Part shown: one piece after another, positions 44,196 through 53,813 of the stretch
Layout: every line of letters starts with the position of its first letter
Position numbering within the stretch: the stretch's first letter is position 1
Source of the DNA: an uncultured Collinsella sp.
Lineage (GTDB): Bacteria; Actinomycetota; Coriobacteriia; Coriobacteriales; Coriobacteriaceae
Direction of reading: 5' to 3'
NCBI GenBank assembly: GCA_900544135.1
Contig: UQTU01000010.1
Coordinates: 1 to 64,000, forward strand
DNA: 64,000 nucleotides
Notes under the pieces: model-generated
Told to the model about the DNA's origin: nothing
What the model saw: the letters and a program-made list of their open reading frames with translations, nothing else
Databases searched by the model: none
Position numbers and translations under genes: made by a program

Positions 44196-45387
44196 GACCG
44201 CGCTTCGCATGGCGCTCGCACACCCGCTCTATCTGCTTATCTACACGGTGTTCATTTCGCTCATGGGCGTATTCATCGCGGCATCGGTGAGCTGGAACTC
44301 GTCGCAGCTCACCGAGTACAAGCCCTACGACACCAACGTGATCGTGATCGATCGCGACGACAGCGATCTTTCGCGTGCGCTTACCAAACATCTGGGTTCG
44401 CGCTTTGAGCTGGTCACGGGCGTCGGCGACGACACCTACGACCTCGCGGACGCGCTCTCCAAGAGCAATAGTGCCAAGGGCAGCGCCGACTGCGTGTTCT
44501 TTATCCCGGAGGGGTTCGAGGACGACCTGGTCGCGGCTGCCCGCGCGAGGGAGGCCCTGCCCAAGCTCGACGTGACCTACGGTTCCGGCACCATGGCGGC
44601 GGCGCTTTCGTCTGCCGAGGCCTCGCGCTGGATCTCGCTCGCGGGCGCTGCGGCGGCGCTTGAGCCCGCTGCTTCTAACGGCGATGTTGCCAAGGCCGCC
44701 GAGCATGCCGCTGCAAAGCGCGCGGAGGTCCAGATCGAGCAGGTCAAGGTCGACTCGACGGCTGCCGCCACGCTCGAGTCGTATTTCAACTTTGGCGCGT
44801 ACGCGATCATCTCGTCGGTCATCGTGTCGGTGGGACTGGTGTTCTCGGGCATGAACGAGCCCGAGCGTGTGCGCCGCATGGAGGCCGGCCCGGTCTCCGA
44901 GCGCCAGCGCTCGCTTGCTGTGTTTGCGGCCGCCGCCGTGCTCACCGTCTGCATCTGGTTTGTGTCGAGCATGATGGGCGTTGTGGGCTTTGCCGGCGCG
45001 GTCGCCGAGGTCGGCGTGGGCCGTGTGTGCCTGGCGCTGGCAGCGACGTTTGCCCTGGCGTGCACGCCGCTGGCCGTTGGCTTTGCCCTTTCGAGCCTGG
45101 GTGCGCGTGAGGAGCTGCTCAACGGTGTGGGCAACCTGCTCGGCATGCTCATGACGTTTTTGGGCGGCGCTTGGATGCCGCTGTCGCTCATGGGCTCGGC
45201 CGTGCAGACCGTGGCGCACTTTGTGCCGACATATTGGGTGAACGATGCGATCAGCAAGGCACTTGCCTCGGATCTGACGTCTGCCGTGCTGAGCGACATC
45301 GCCTGCGATCTGGGCGTCACGGTGCTCTTCGCCGCCGCCATTGCCGCCGTAGGTCTGGCCCTCGCACGCGCCAAATCCCGCGCCTAG
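44182..45387 (+). CDS. ABC-2 type permease 2
   Basis: A 401-residue partner permease with the same layout as permease 1: an N-terminal helix (LYLLIYTVFISLMGVFIAA), an extracytoplasmic domain, and a C-terminal block of helices from about 205. I place the start at 44182 because AAGGAG lies about eight bases upstream; it overlaps permease 1 by 14 bp. It ends the operon and is followed by an R9 hairpin. Confidence 0.82.
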   Translation: MSTFKTALRMALAHPLYLLIYTVFISLMGVFIAASVSWNSSQLTEYKPYDTNVIVIDRDDSDLSRALTKHLGSRFELVTGVGDDTYDLADALSKSNSAKGSADCVFFIPEGFEDDLVAAARAREALPKLDVTYGSGTMAAALSSAEASRWISLAGAAAALEPAASNGDVAKAAEHAAAKRAEVQIEQVKVDSTAAATLESYFNFGAYAIISSVIVSVGLVFSGMNEPERVRRMEAGPVSERQRSLAVFAAAAVLTVCIWFVSSMMGVVGFAGAVAEVGVGRVCLALAATFALACTPLAVGFALSSLGAREELLNGVGNLLGMLMTFLGGAWMPLSLMGSAVQTVAHFVPTYWVNDAISKALASDLTSAVLSDIACDLGVTVLFAAAIAAVGLALARAKSRA

Positions 45388-45392
45388 CCACC

Positions 45393-45420
45393 TAGTCATT
45401 TAGAGCGTCCCCAATGACCA
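45393..45420 (+). repeat. Post-stop hairpin repeat R9, copy 1
   Basis: TAGTCATT and AATGACCA flank TAGAGCGTCCCC, six bases after the permease 2 stop. Related units lie at 48901-48929 and 57405-57444, each at a gene end. Confidence 0.6.
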
Positions 45421-45514
45421 GTCTGAAATAAATCCCGAGCCTCGCTCCAAAATAGTTCGCCATGGTTTACTATTACGCTCATAAAGTAGCAATAGGCTAA
45501 CAATGGGGGATAGC

Positions 45515-46228
45515 ATGGCGACGAAGCAAGCCTACGTCCAGGTCAAGGGGCTCAAGAAGCACTACGGCGATGGAGATGCACGCCTGACGGTGCTCGACGG
45601 CATCGACACGTCCATCAACCGCGGAGAGATCTGCGTCATGCTGGGGCCCTCGGGCTCGGGCAAGTCGACCTTTCTCAACCTCATTGGCGGCCTGGAGGAT
45701 GCCGACGGCGGTTCCATCATGGTGGACGGCTGCGACCTCACGGTGTTCAAGCCTGCCGATCTGGGCGAATACCGACGCCGCGAGCTGGGCTTTGTCTTTC
45801 AGTTCTACAACCTGGTGCCCGACCTTACCATCAAGGAAAACATCGAGGTCACGGCGCACCTGTCCAAAAACCCGCTCAACATTGATGACCTGCTGCGCTC
45901 GCTGGGCCTCTACGAGCACCGCAACAAGTTCCCGCGCCAGGTCTCGGGCGGCCAACAGCAGCGCTGCGCCATCGGCCGCGCACTCGTCAAAAACCCGGGC
46001 CTGCTACTGTGCGACGAGCCCACGGGCGCGCTTGACTACAAGACGTCCAAGGAAATCTTGCAGCTCATGGAGGATGTAAACCGCACCTACGGCTGCACCA
46101 TCATCATTGTCACCCACAATGCCGCCATCGCGCGCATGGCCAATCGCGTGCTGCGCCTGCGCGACGGGCGCATCGTCGAGGATGAGCTCAACGATGCGCC
46201 CGTCGCGGCCGCCGAGCTCGATTGGTAG
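45515..46228 (+). CDS. MacB/LolD-family ABC ATPase
   Basis: A 237-residue ATP-binding protein paired with the FtsX-type permease that follows. Walker A GPSGSGKST, the Q-loop FVFQFYNLVPDLT, signature VSGGQQQRCAIGRAL and LLCDEPTGALD are typical of the family exporting peptides, antibiotics or lipoproteins. The start is set at 45515, four bases after GGGGGA; the ATG at 45503 overlaps that site. A partial dyad CTATTAC...GTAGCAATAG lies just upstream. Confidence 0.9.
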   Translation: MATKQAYVQVKGLKKHYGDGDARLTVLDGIDTSINRGEICVMLGPSGSGKSTFLNLIGGLEDADGGSIMVDGCDLTVFKPADLGEYRRRELGFVFQFYNLVPDLTIKENIEVTAHLSKNPLNIDDLLRSLGLYEHRNKFPRQVSGGQQQRCAIGRALVKNPGLLLCDEPTGALDYKTSKEILQLMEDVNRTYGCTIIIVTHNAAIARMANRVLRLRDGRIVEDELNDAPVAAAELDW

Positions 46229-46236
46229 GCGGTGCC

Positions 46237-48903
46237 ATGACACCTCTCGCAAAACGTCTCCCGCGCGAGCTGCGCCGCAATATCGGCAAGTACCTGGGCA
46301 TCTTTTTGCTTATGTGCGGAAGCATCGCTCTCACCTCGGGCTTTTTGCTCGCGGCCCACTCCATCGGCTGCCTTATCGACGACATGCGCGATGCGCACAC
46401 GATTGAGGACGGCCGCGTGACCACCTCCTTCGAGGCCACCAAAGACCAGCTCAAGGCAGCCGAGGACGCGGCCGACGACGTCGGCGGCGTCACGCTCTAC
46501 AAGAATTTCTCCATCGACGCCATCATCAAAAAGGCGTCCGGCGACGACGGCACCAAGCGCACGCTGCGCACCTATGCGCACCGCACCAAGGTCGATATCG
46601 CGTCCTACTGTGAGGGCAAGGAGCCCAAGACGGACGATGAGGCGGCCATCGACCGTGTCTTCGCCACCAACAACGATCTCGCCGTGGGCGATAAGGTCGA
46701 GCTCGAGGGTCGCACCTACACCATCTGCGGTATCATGACCCAGCCCGATAGCCAGGCGCTGTTCCTCAACAATTCGGACTTTACGGTGAACACCATCACG
46801 TACGGCGTGGCCGAGGTCACCGACGCCGGCTTTGCCGCGCTCGAGGATGCCGGCGGCGCGCCTGCCTACACCTACTCCTTCACCTTTGCCGATCGCGACC
46901 TCCCCACTGCGGATCGCATCGATGCGGAGCAGGATATGGTCGAGGCGCTGACCGATGCTGATGCGCGCGTGGATGACCTCATCGACGCCGATTCCAACCA
47001 GGGCATTGGCTATGCGCGCGACGACGTGGACGGCGACTCCATGATGTGGATGACGCTGCTCGACATCATCATCGTGATCATGGCGTTTGTCTTTGTGGTC
47101 CTTACCGACGCCACCATCGAGGAGGAGAGCGCCATCATCGGCACGCTGCTCGCCAGCGGCTATCGTCGACGCGAGATCGTGCTGCACTACCTCGCGCTTC
47201 CCGCTATCGTGGGCGTGCTCGCAGCGCTTTTGGGCACTGCGCTCGGCGTTGTGTTCTTTACCGAGCCCATGCGCAGCCTCTATTACGGTTCGTACAGTCT
47301 GCCGCCCTTCCAGGTGTACTGGAGCTGGGAGATCTTTGTGAAGTGCGCCGTGGTTCCCGCCGCCGCGCTCATCCTCATCACGCTGGTGGGCCTGCTTCGC
47401 AAAATGGGCAAGACGCCGTTGCAGTTCCTTCGTCACGAGGCGAGCGGCAAATCGGGCACCAAGCGCGGCTTGCAGCTGCCGGAGCGCATGGGTTTTGTTT
47501 CCCGCTTCCGCCTGCGTATCTTCCTGCGCAACCTGGGCAACTTCGCCACGCTCTTCGTGGGCATTGCGTTCGCCTCGCTGCTGCTGCTCTTTGGCCTGGC
47601 GATTCTGCCCACGATGACGCACTACGCGGACAACCTGAAGACGAGCCTGGTCGCCGAGCACCAGTACACGCTCAAGGCGCCGCTGGAGCTCGAGGGCACC
47701 GCCGAGGAGCGCGAGCAGTGGTCGGCACTCGAGCGCTTGCAGTCGGTTGACGGCGCGCTCCTCACCGCCGCCCAGGATGCGGATGATGAGCTTGACGACG
47801 CGGCCGATGCGGCGCAGACGGCGACCGATGCCGCGACCGCATCTCCGTCTGCCGAGAGCCTGACTGCGGCGCAGGATGCACTCGCAAGGGTCCAGGACAA
47901 GAAGGATGCGCTTTATGCGCGTCTCGATGACCTTGCCGATGCCCTCGGCTGCAACCGCGACGAGGCTATCGACCTGATCGACAAGGCCTCCAAGATCGAC
48001 ACTGACAACGACGATATCCATCCGGTCAATACGACCGACAACGGCGCAGGAGCAATCGCGCAGGCCGAGAAATATGCCGTTTACCAGCTGCAATACGACC
48101 GCGGCGATGGAAATGGCGAGGAGATGATTTCCGTCTACGGCATTTCATCCGATTCGCGCTATTGGAAAGACCTCAACGTCGGCGACGGGCGTGTCGTCTT
48201 TGGCGGCGGTCTGCTCGATAAGTTTGGCTGGAGCGAGGGCCAGAAGGTCACGCTCGGCGACAAGTACGAGGGTGAGCATTATTCCCTTGAGTACGCGGGC
48301 AAGGACTGCGCCTGGGGCTCCAAGTCGGACATGAATATCTATATGAGTATCGACGACTTTAATGAGCTGTTCGACAACGACGCCGCCTACTTTAACGGCT
48401 ATGTGAGCAACGAGAAGCTCGACCTCGAAGCTCGTTACTTTGCCGGCGACACCACGCCCGATGACATGCGTGCCGTGGGCGACCAGTTCATCGGCATGAT
48501 GAGCAAAATGATCGGAATGATGGTCGGGCTCGCGGTGTTTATCTTCCTGCTGTTTATGTACCTGCTGACCAAGGCCGTTATCGATCATAGCGCTCGTTCG
48601 ATCAGCTACATGAAAGTCTTTGGCTATCGCGATAGCGAGATCTCGCATCTGTACATCCGGTCGATCACGCTGTGCGTGGCGGCGTCGCTCGTGCTGAGCC
48701 TGCCGGTCATTATTGGTTCACTCACGGCCATCTTCCGCTCGATGCTGCTCGCCTACAACGGCAATATCGAGATCTACGTGCCCGCTTGGTCCATGACGGC
48801 GTGCGTGGGCATTGGCTTTGCGACCTACCTGGTCGTGGCGCTGCTACACACGCGTTCTATCAAGCGCGTCAGCCTAGCCGAGGCCCTTAAAGTCCAAGAG
48901 TAG
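46237..48903 (+). CDS. FtsX/MacB-like ABC permease
   Basis: An 888-residue permease: an N-terminal helix (about 17-37), an extracytoplasmic domain to about 260, an FtsX helix block (about 268-390), a second helix near 420-450, a coiled-coil-rich extracytoplasmic domain (about 490-740, with Ala/Asp heptads at 500-570), and a last FtsX block (about 758-888). This ten-helix layout is typical of Gram-positive antimicrobial-peptide and lipid exporters. The start at 46237 follows the ATPase stop by eight bases. The stop codon TAG is itself the first three bases of an R9 hairpin. Confidence 0.85.
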   Translation: MTPLAKRLPRELRRNIGKYLGIFLLMCGSIALTSGFLLAAHSIGCLIDDMRDAHTIEDGRVTTSFEATKDQLKAAEDAADDVGGVTLYKNFSIDAIIKKASGDDGTKRTLRTYAHRTKVDIASYCEGKEPKTDDEAAIDRVFATNNDLAVGDKVELEGRTYTICGIMTQPDSQALFLNNSDFTVNTITYGVAEVTDAGFAALEDAGGAPAYTYSFTFADRDLPTADRIDAEQDMVEALTDADARVDDLIDADSNQGIGYARDDVDGDSMMWMTLLDIIIVIMAFVFVVLTDATIEEESAIIGTLLASGYRRREIVLHYLALPAIVGVLAALLGTALGVVFFTEPMRSLYYGSYSLPPFQVYWSWEIFVKCAVVPAAALILITLVGLLRKMGKTPLQFLRHEASGKSGTKRGLQLPERMGFVSRFRLRIFLRNLGNFATLFVGIAFASLLLLFGLAILPTMTHYADNLKTSLVAEHQYTLKAPLELEGTAEEREQWSALERLQSVDGALLTAAQDADDELDDAADAAQTATDAATASPSAESLTAAQDALARVQDKKDALYARLDDLADALGCNRDEAIDLIDKASKIDTDNDDIHPVNTTDNGAGAIAQAEKYAVYQLQYDRGDGNGEEMISVYGISSDSRYWKDLNVGDGRVVFGGGLLDKFGWSEGQKVTLGDKYEGEHYSLEYAGKDCAWGSKSDMNIYMSIDDFNELFDNDAAYFNGYVSNEKLDLEARYFAGDTTPDDMRAVGDQFIGMMSKMIGMMVGLAVFIFLLFMYLLTKAVIDHSARSISYMKVFGYRDSEISHLYIRSITLCVAASLVLSLPVIIGSLTAIFRSMLLAYNGNIEIYVPAWSMTACVGIGFATYLVVALLHTRSIKRVSLAEALKVQE

Positions 48904-48929
48904 TCGTTTAAGAACCTCCCCAACGACTA
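48901..48929 (+). repeat. Post-stop hairpin repeat R9, copy 2
   Basis: TAGTCGTT and AACGACTA form a perfect 8-bp stem around TAAGAACCTCCCC. The first triplet is the stop codon of the FtsX-like gene. Confidence 0.65.
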
Positions 48930-49012
48930 GGTTTCGCGCTTGACTTTGACCCTACTTCAACGGGTACCATCCTCTATGTCTGTAACGCCATATAGACCGA
49001 GGGGATATAACT

Positions 49013-50218
49013 ATGACCGCAACTGCACCCGCAGCACCCGCTAAGGTGTACTTCACCAACCTGCGCACGCATGCTCGCGAGAGCCAGCTCGACAAGCTCA
49101 AGCGCCTCATCCGTCACGCCGGTATCGAGCAGATCGACTTTGAGAACAAGTTCGTCGCCATCAAGATTCACTTTGGCGAGCTGGGCAACCTGAGCTTTTT
49201 GCGTCCCAACTACGCCCGCGCCGTCGCGGATGTCGTCAAGGAGCTGGGCGGCAAGCCCTTCCTCACCGACTGCAACACGCTCTACGTCGGTAGCCGCAAA
49301 AACGCGCTCGAGCACATCGATACCGCCTATCAGAACGGTTTTACCCCGTATGCCACGGGCTGCCAGATCATCATCGCCGACGGCCTCAAGGGCACCGACG
49401 AGGCACTCGTCCCGGTCGAGGGCGGCGAGTACGTGCGCGAGGCCAAGATCGGTCAGGCTCTCATGGATGCCGATATCGTGATCAGCCTCACCCACTTTAA
49501 GGGCCATGAGCAGGCCGGTTTTGGCGGTGCCATGAAGAACCTGGGCATGGGAGGCGGCAGCCGTGCCGGCAAGATGGAGCAGCATGCCGCCGGCAAGCCG
49601 AACGTCGCGACCGAGCACTGCGTTGGCTGCCGTGCCTGCGAAAAGATCTGCGCGCACAACGCTATCTCGTTTGACGACACCCGCGAGCGCGAGCTTGCCA
49701 GCGGCGCTACTCGCACGGTGCACGTGGCCGCCATCGACCACGATCGCTGCGTGGGCTGCGGCCGCTGCATTGCGGCATGCAACCAGGATTGCATCAAGCC
49801 CGGCTATGACGCCGCGGCCGATGTGCTCAACTGCAAGATCGCCGAGTACACCAAGGCCGTTGTCGACGGCCGCCCGAGCTTCCATATCTCGCTTGCCATG
49901 GATATTAGCCCCAACTGCGATTGCCATCCCGAAAACGACACGCCTATCGTCAACGATATCGGCATGTTCGCGAGCTTCGACCCGGTCGCCATCGACCAGG
50001 CCTGTGCCGATGCCGTCATGGCATCCGAGCCGCTGCCCAACACCGAGCTTACCGATAGCGCGGCCAAGATGGAGCACAACCACGAGCATCTGGAGGGCGA
50101 TCAGGCCAAGGACCCCTTCTGCATCACGCATCCCGACACCGACTGGCGCACCTGCATCGCGCACGCCGAGAAGATCGGCCTGGGCACGAGCAAGTACGAG
50201 CTCATCGAGGTCAAGTAG
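49013..50218 (+). CDS. DUF362 protein with two [4Fe-4S] clusters
   Basis: A 401-residue cytoplasmic protein. The DUF362 region occupies about 1-195 and 280-370; between them lies a ferredoxin insert with CVGCRACEKIC and CVGCGRCIAAC. Family members are predicted iron-sulfur proteins of unknown role, often in anaerobes. The motif LTHFKGHEQAGFGG and a GMFASFDPVAIDQA segment are characteristic. A His-rich patch (HNHEH) lies near 350. Monocistronic, ending at a terminator. Confidence 0.88.
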   Translation: MTATAPAAPAKVYFTNLRTHARESQLDKLKRLIRHAGIEQIDFENKFVAIKIHFGELGNLSFLRPNYARAVADVVKELGGKPFLTDCNTLYVGSRKNALEHIDTAYQNGFTPYATGCQIIIADGLKGTDEALVPVEGGEYVREAKIGQALMDADIVISLTHFKGHEQAGFGGAMKNLGMGGGSRAGKMEQHAAGKPNVATEHCVGCRACEKICAHNAISFDDTRERELASGATRTVHVAAIDHDRCVGCGRCIAACNQDCIKPGYDAAADVLNCKIAEYTKAVVDGRPSFHISLAMDISPNCDCHPENDTPIVNDIGMFASFDPVAIDQACADAVMASEPLPNTELTDSAAKMEHNHEHLEGDQAKDPFCITHPDTDWRTCIAHAEKIGLGTSKYELIEVK

Positions 50219-50267
50219 CGCCTAGTTATTGGACAAATCAAGCGCTTTTCTGGCGCAAGTAGAGCAA

Positions 50268-50307
50268 AAGCCGCCCGTGGGCACAGCGCTCACGGGCGGC
50301 TTTTTGG
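50268..50307 (+). terminator. Terminator of the DUF362 gene
   Basis: AAAAGCCGCCCGTG pairs perfectly with CACGGGCGGCTTTT, with the T run at its 3' side. Confidence 0.88.
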
Positions 50308-50427
50308 AAGTATGCGGCAAATTTCGAGACCGCCGAGCACACGACGTTTTTTGGCAACAAAACCCCTGATAAATTGTTGGTAAAACTGTGGTCTGGTCGG
50401 CAGTTCCAGATTTTGCCGCATACTTCC
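50308..50427. repeat. Inverted-repeat element R7
   Basis: 120 bp with 16-bp perfect terminal inverted repeats GGAAGTATGCGGCAAA (50308-50323 and 50412-50427). It lies between the convergent DUF362 and hydrolase genes, right after the terminator T run. It is MITE-like in form. Confidence 0.7.
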
Positions 50428-50469
50428 GAAAATAGGGGGTCAGATAAAGCCTCAGACGTTGCTATTCGC

Positions 50470-51435
50470 CTAAAAATACTCGTCGAGGAAGTTGTTGACT
50501 GTGTTCCAGTAGAGCTCGGGGTCAACTTGCGCACTCTTGGCGTGGGTGGCGCCATGGATGGTGAGCTTTTGCTTGACCTTGCTGGCGCACGCCTCGTAGT
50601 TTTGGTCGAGCATGCTGTACGGTACAAAGGTGTCTTGGTCGCCGTGGATAAATAGCATGGGAACCGTCGCGTGTTTGAGTTGCTCCACACTGCTCGCCTT
50701 ATGAAAGTCGTAGCCCGCGCGCACGTTGCACACCAAGTTTGCTACATCGAGCAAGGGAAAGCTGGGCAGGCCGAACACGTCCTTGAGCTGCAGAGAAAAC
50801 TCGTCCCAAACACTCGTATAACCACAGTCCTCGATAATGCATTTCACGTTGGACGGCAAAGATTCCCCCGCGACGTCCATGGCGGTTGCCGCACCCATCG
50901 ACTCGCCAAAGACCAGGATGCGCGCCTCGGGGTCAGCCTGAACGATCCGCCCAATCCATGCAACGACATCGAGCCGCTCGGGCCAGCCCATGCCGATATA
51001 GTCGCCGCCGGAGCGCTCGTGGGCACGGGCGGCAGGCGCGAGCACGTTCATGCCGCGGTCATGGAATCGCTTGACGTATCGGGCCATGCCGATGGGCTCG
51101 TTGGTATATCCATGCAGGCAGACGGCGTAATCGTGGGTGTTCTCCGAGGCGGCAAAAAACCAAGCGGCGAGCTCGGTTCCGTCATCTGCGGTGAGGCTGC
51201 TGCTCTTGCGGTTTTCTTTAAACCATGCCCGCGCCTCGGTGTCCTCGGCATCCGGCTGCTCGCCTTCTTTGTCGTTCTTGCTATCCTGCATCATCTTCAT
51301 GGTGTACGGCGCTTGGGGATTCAGCGCGAAGTCAAACAGAAAGTTGCCGGCAAATCCGAGCAGCACAACGACAACCACCAGTGCAACGATGCCGGCCATC
51401 TTGAGCTTTCGATGGGAACGTGCGTTTTGAGCCAT
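50470..51435 (-). CDS. Membrane-anchored alpha/beta hydrolase
   Basis: A 321-residue serine hydrolase with one N-terminal helix (about 12-37), then an alpha/beta-hydrolase fold. Oxyanion region CLHGYTNE, nucleophile elbow GESMG with Ser179, and the late acid/His pair in HGDQDTFVP and GATHAKS. It resembles YqkD/Bem46-type hydrolases of unknown substrate. The hydrophobic N-terminus should place the enzyme on the outer face of the membrane. Monocistronic. Confidence 0.85.
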   Translation of the reverse strand: MAQNARSHRKLKMAGIVALVVVVVLLGFAGNFLFDFALNPQAPYTMKMMQDSKNDKEGEQPDAEDTEARAWFKENRKSSSLTADDGTELAAWFFAASENTHDYAVCLHGYTNEPIGMARYVKRFHDRGMNVLAPAARAHERSGGDYIGMGWPERLDVVAWIGRIVQADPEARILVFGESMGAATAMDVAGESLPSNVKCIIEDCGYTSVWDEFSLQLKDVFGLPSFPLLDVANLVCNVRAGYDFHKASSVEQLKHATVPMLFIHGDQDTFVPYSMLDQNYEACASKVKQKLTIHGATHAKSAQVDPELYWNTVNNFLDEYF

Positions 51436-51621
51436 GCGGTATTCTCCTATAAGATGTTAATACGTCAACATTTAATGCAAGCGCATTATGGACGTTCGCC
51501 GTTGATGCGTCAACAGGCAAAGAATGGGTAAACAAAGGGTCACGTATGGTGCAAATATCGCACGTACCTAGACGCTTTGATATAGTGTTGAGAACTCTTT
51601 ACGTTGGAGGATGTAACCGGC

Positions 51622-52305
51622 ATGTCCGATTCGAGCGACAGTTCCAAGCCGCGACCCAAGATCGCGGCCGTTCCACACTACACGGTGGGCGAGGAGATCA
51701 TGAACTCCGTCACCCATGGTGTCGGTTGCCTGCTGGGTATCGCGGGCCTGGTGCTCCTGATCGTATTCGCTGCCCTGCGCGGCGGAGGCCCGGCCCACAT
51801 GGCCGCGGCGATTGTCTATGGTGTCAGCATTATCCTCGAATACCTAGCCTCCACGCTCTACCACGCGATTCAGCCTGCGCGCGCCGAGCGCGTGTTTCGC
51901 ATCATCGACCACAGCTGCATCTACCTGCTCATAGCCGGCAGCTATGCGCCGTTTTGCCTCATCACGCTCGCAAACGACGGCGGCGCTGCGCTGTTCTTCG
52001 CCGTATGGGCCATCGCCATTATCGGCATCGCGCTCGAGTGCTTTTTGCGCGAGCGTCAGCCACACTGGGTAAGCGGCCTGGTCTACCTGCTGATGGGCTG
52101 GCTCGTTGTCTTTAAACTGCCCGAGCTCGTGTCGCTGCTCAACCCCGTGGCACTTGCCCTGCTCGCCGTCGGCGGCGTGTGCTACACCGTGGGCGTGCCG
52201 TTCTATATCGCCAAAAACGTGCGCTATCTGCACAGTGTTTTCCACTTGTGGGTGCTCGCCGGCGGCATCTTCCAGTTCATGGCGGTGATTCTCTTCGTAA
52301 TTTAG
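51622..52305 (+). CDS. Hemolysin III (PAQR-type) membrane protein
   Basis: A 227-residue seven-helix membrane protein of the YqfA/hemolysin III family. The conserved motifs SVTHGVG, STLYHA, IDHSCIYLLIAGSYAP and HSVFHLWVLAG hold the His residues that bind zinc in related PAQR proteins. The role in bacteria is poorly known. The ATG at 51622 is chosen over an upstream TTG because GGAGG lies 11 bases before it, which is a little long. Confidence 0.88.
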   Translation: MSDSSDSSKPRPKIAAVPHYTVGEEIMNSVTHGVGCLLGIAGLVLLIVFAALRGGGPAHMAAAIVYGVSIILEYLASTLYHAIQPARAERVFRIIDHSCIYLLIAGSYAPFCLITLANDGGAALFFAVWAIAIIGIALECFLRERQPHWVSGLVYLLMGWLVVFKLPELVSLLNPVALALLAVGGVCYTVGVPFYIAKNVRYLHSVFHLWVLAGGIFQFMAVILFVI

Positions 52306-52415
52306 CGACCACGCCTGCGCGCCCGCGTCCTCGTTTGGGCGCCGGCGCAATTGCCGTATCCGTCATCAACGTTTTGACCTGACGTCCCGAATCTTGGAGG
52401 TTCGAGAAACTCCCG

Positions 52416-53789
52416 ATGGACATAACCATCTCCCTTATCACTACCCTCGTTTTGACCCTCATCAACGGCTACTTCTCTATGTCCGAGATGGCGCTCACCA
52501 CGGCCAAGCGCGCCGTGCTGGAGCATGAGGCCGAGGAAGGCGACAAGCGCGCCGAGCGTGCCATTAAGCTGGCCGCCGACTCCGACCAGCTGCTCGCCAC
52601 CATCCAGGTCGCCATCACGCTCGTGGGCTTCGCCTCGTCCGCCGTCGCCTCGACGAGCCTGTCCGACCCGCTTGCCACGTGGCTCATGAGCTTTGGCATC
52701 GCGCCGCTCTCCGCCATCGCGCGCGGCCTGGCGCCGGTCATCATCACCGTCGCCGTCGCCTTTGTGTCCATCGTGATCGGCGAGCTCGTGCCCAAGCGCA
52801 TCGGCCTCGCTAACGCCGAGGGCGTATCCAAGCAGGTCGTGGGACCGCTCTCCGTGTTCCAAAAGATCGCCCGCCCGCTCGTGTGGCTGACCGGTGCCTG
52901 CTCCGACGGCCTGGCCCGCATCCTGCGCATCAAGAGCGCCGATGACCGCCAAAATGTCTCGGAGGAAGAGATCAAGTATATGGTCTCGGAGCAGGACGAC
53001 CTGCTCGACGAGGAAAAGCGCATGATCCACGAGATCTTCGACCTGGGCGACACCGTGGCTCGCGAGGTCATGGTGCCGCGCGTGGACACCACCATGTGCG
53101 AGGACGACGAGACGGTCGCCGACGTGTTGTCCACCATGCGCCAGACCGGCTTCAGCCGCATCCCCGTCTATCACGAGGACCCCGACAACGTCGCGGGCAT
53201 CGCGCACATCAAGGACCTGATCCAGCCCGCGCTCGACGGCAAGGGCGACCAGCCCATTGCCAACTATTTGCGCGATGCCACCTTTGTGCCCGATACCAAG
53301 GACATCCTGCCGCTGCTGTCCGAGATGCAGACCTCGCACGACCAGATCGTGGTCGTCGTGGACGAGTACGGCGGCACGGCCGGCATCATCACCATCGAAG
53401 ATATCGTCGAGGAGATCGTCGGCGAGATCGAGGACGAGTTCGACCCCGACAACAAGTACCTCACGCGCCTCTCGCGCCGTGAGTGGCTCGTCGATGGGCG
53501 TTTTTCGTGCGATGACGCGATTGAGCTTGGTTGGCCGCTCGAGGAAAGCGATGATTATGAGACCATCGCCGGCTGGATTTTGGAGCTTTGCGACTCGGTG
53601 CCCGACATCGGAGAGGTGTTTGAGGTCGCGGGGTACAAGTTTAAAGTGCAGTCGATGCGTGGCCAGCGCATCTCGCTCATTCGCGTGATCGCTCCGGCCG
53701 AAACCGATAAGAAGGATTCCGAGTCTTCGGTAGACGAGCCGACGACGTCGGGTGCGGGTTCCGCGAATCCGCACGACGGCGACGAGTAG
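52416..53789 (+). CDS. CNNM/HlyC-CorC family transporter
   Basis: A 457-residue protein with DUF21 transmembrane domain (about 1-180), a CBS pair (about 205-330, MVPRVDTTM at its start) and a C-terminal CorC/HlyC domain (about 345-430). Family members are implicated in Mg2+/Co2+ efflux. An acidic/Ser-rich tail follows. Transcribed with the preceding hemolysin III gene, 110 bp downstream. GGAGGTTCGAGAAACTCCCG precedes the ATG. Confidence 0.9.
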   Translation: MDITISLITTLVLTLINGYFSMSEMALTTAKRAVLEHEAEEGDKRAERAIKLAADSDQLLATIQVAITLVGFASSAVASTSLSDPLATWLMSFGIAPLSAIARGLAPVIITVAVAFVSIVIGELVPKRIGLANAEGVSKQVVGPLSVFQKIARPLVWLTGACSDGLARILRIKSADDRQNVSEEEIKYMVSEQDDLLDEEKRMIHEIFDLGDTVAREVMVPRVDTTMCEDDETVADVLSTMRQTGFSRIPVYHEDPDNVAGIAHIKDLIQPALDGKGDQPIANYLRDATFVPDTKDILPLLSEMQTSHDQIVVVVDEYGGTAGIITIEDIVEEIVGEIEDEFDPDNKYLTRLSRREWLVDGRFSCDDAIELGWPLEESDDYETIAGWILELCDSVPDIGEVFEVAGYKFKVQSMRGQRISLIRVIAPAETDKKDSESSVDEPTTSGAGSANPHDGDE

Positions 53790-53813
53790 GACAAGGAAGA
53801 GTAGGGGAGAGTT

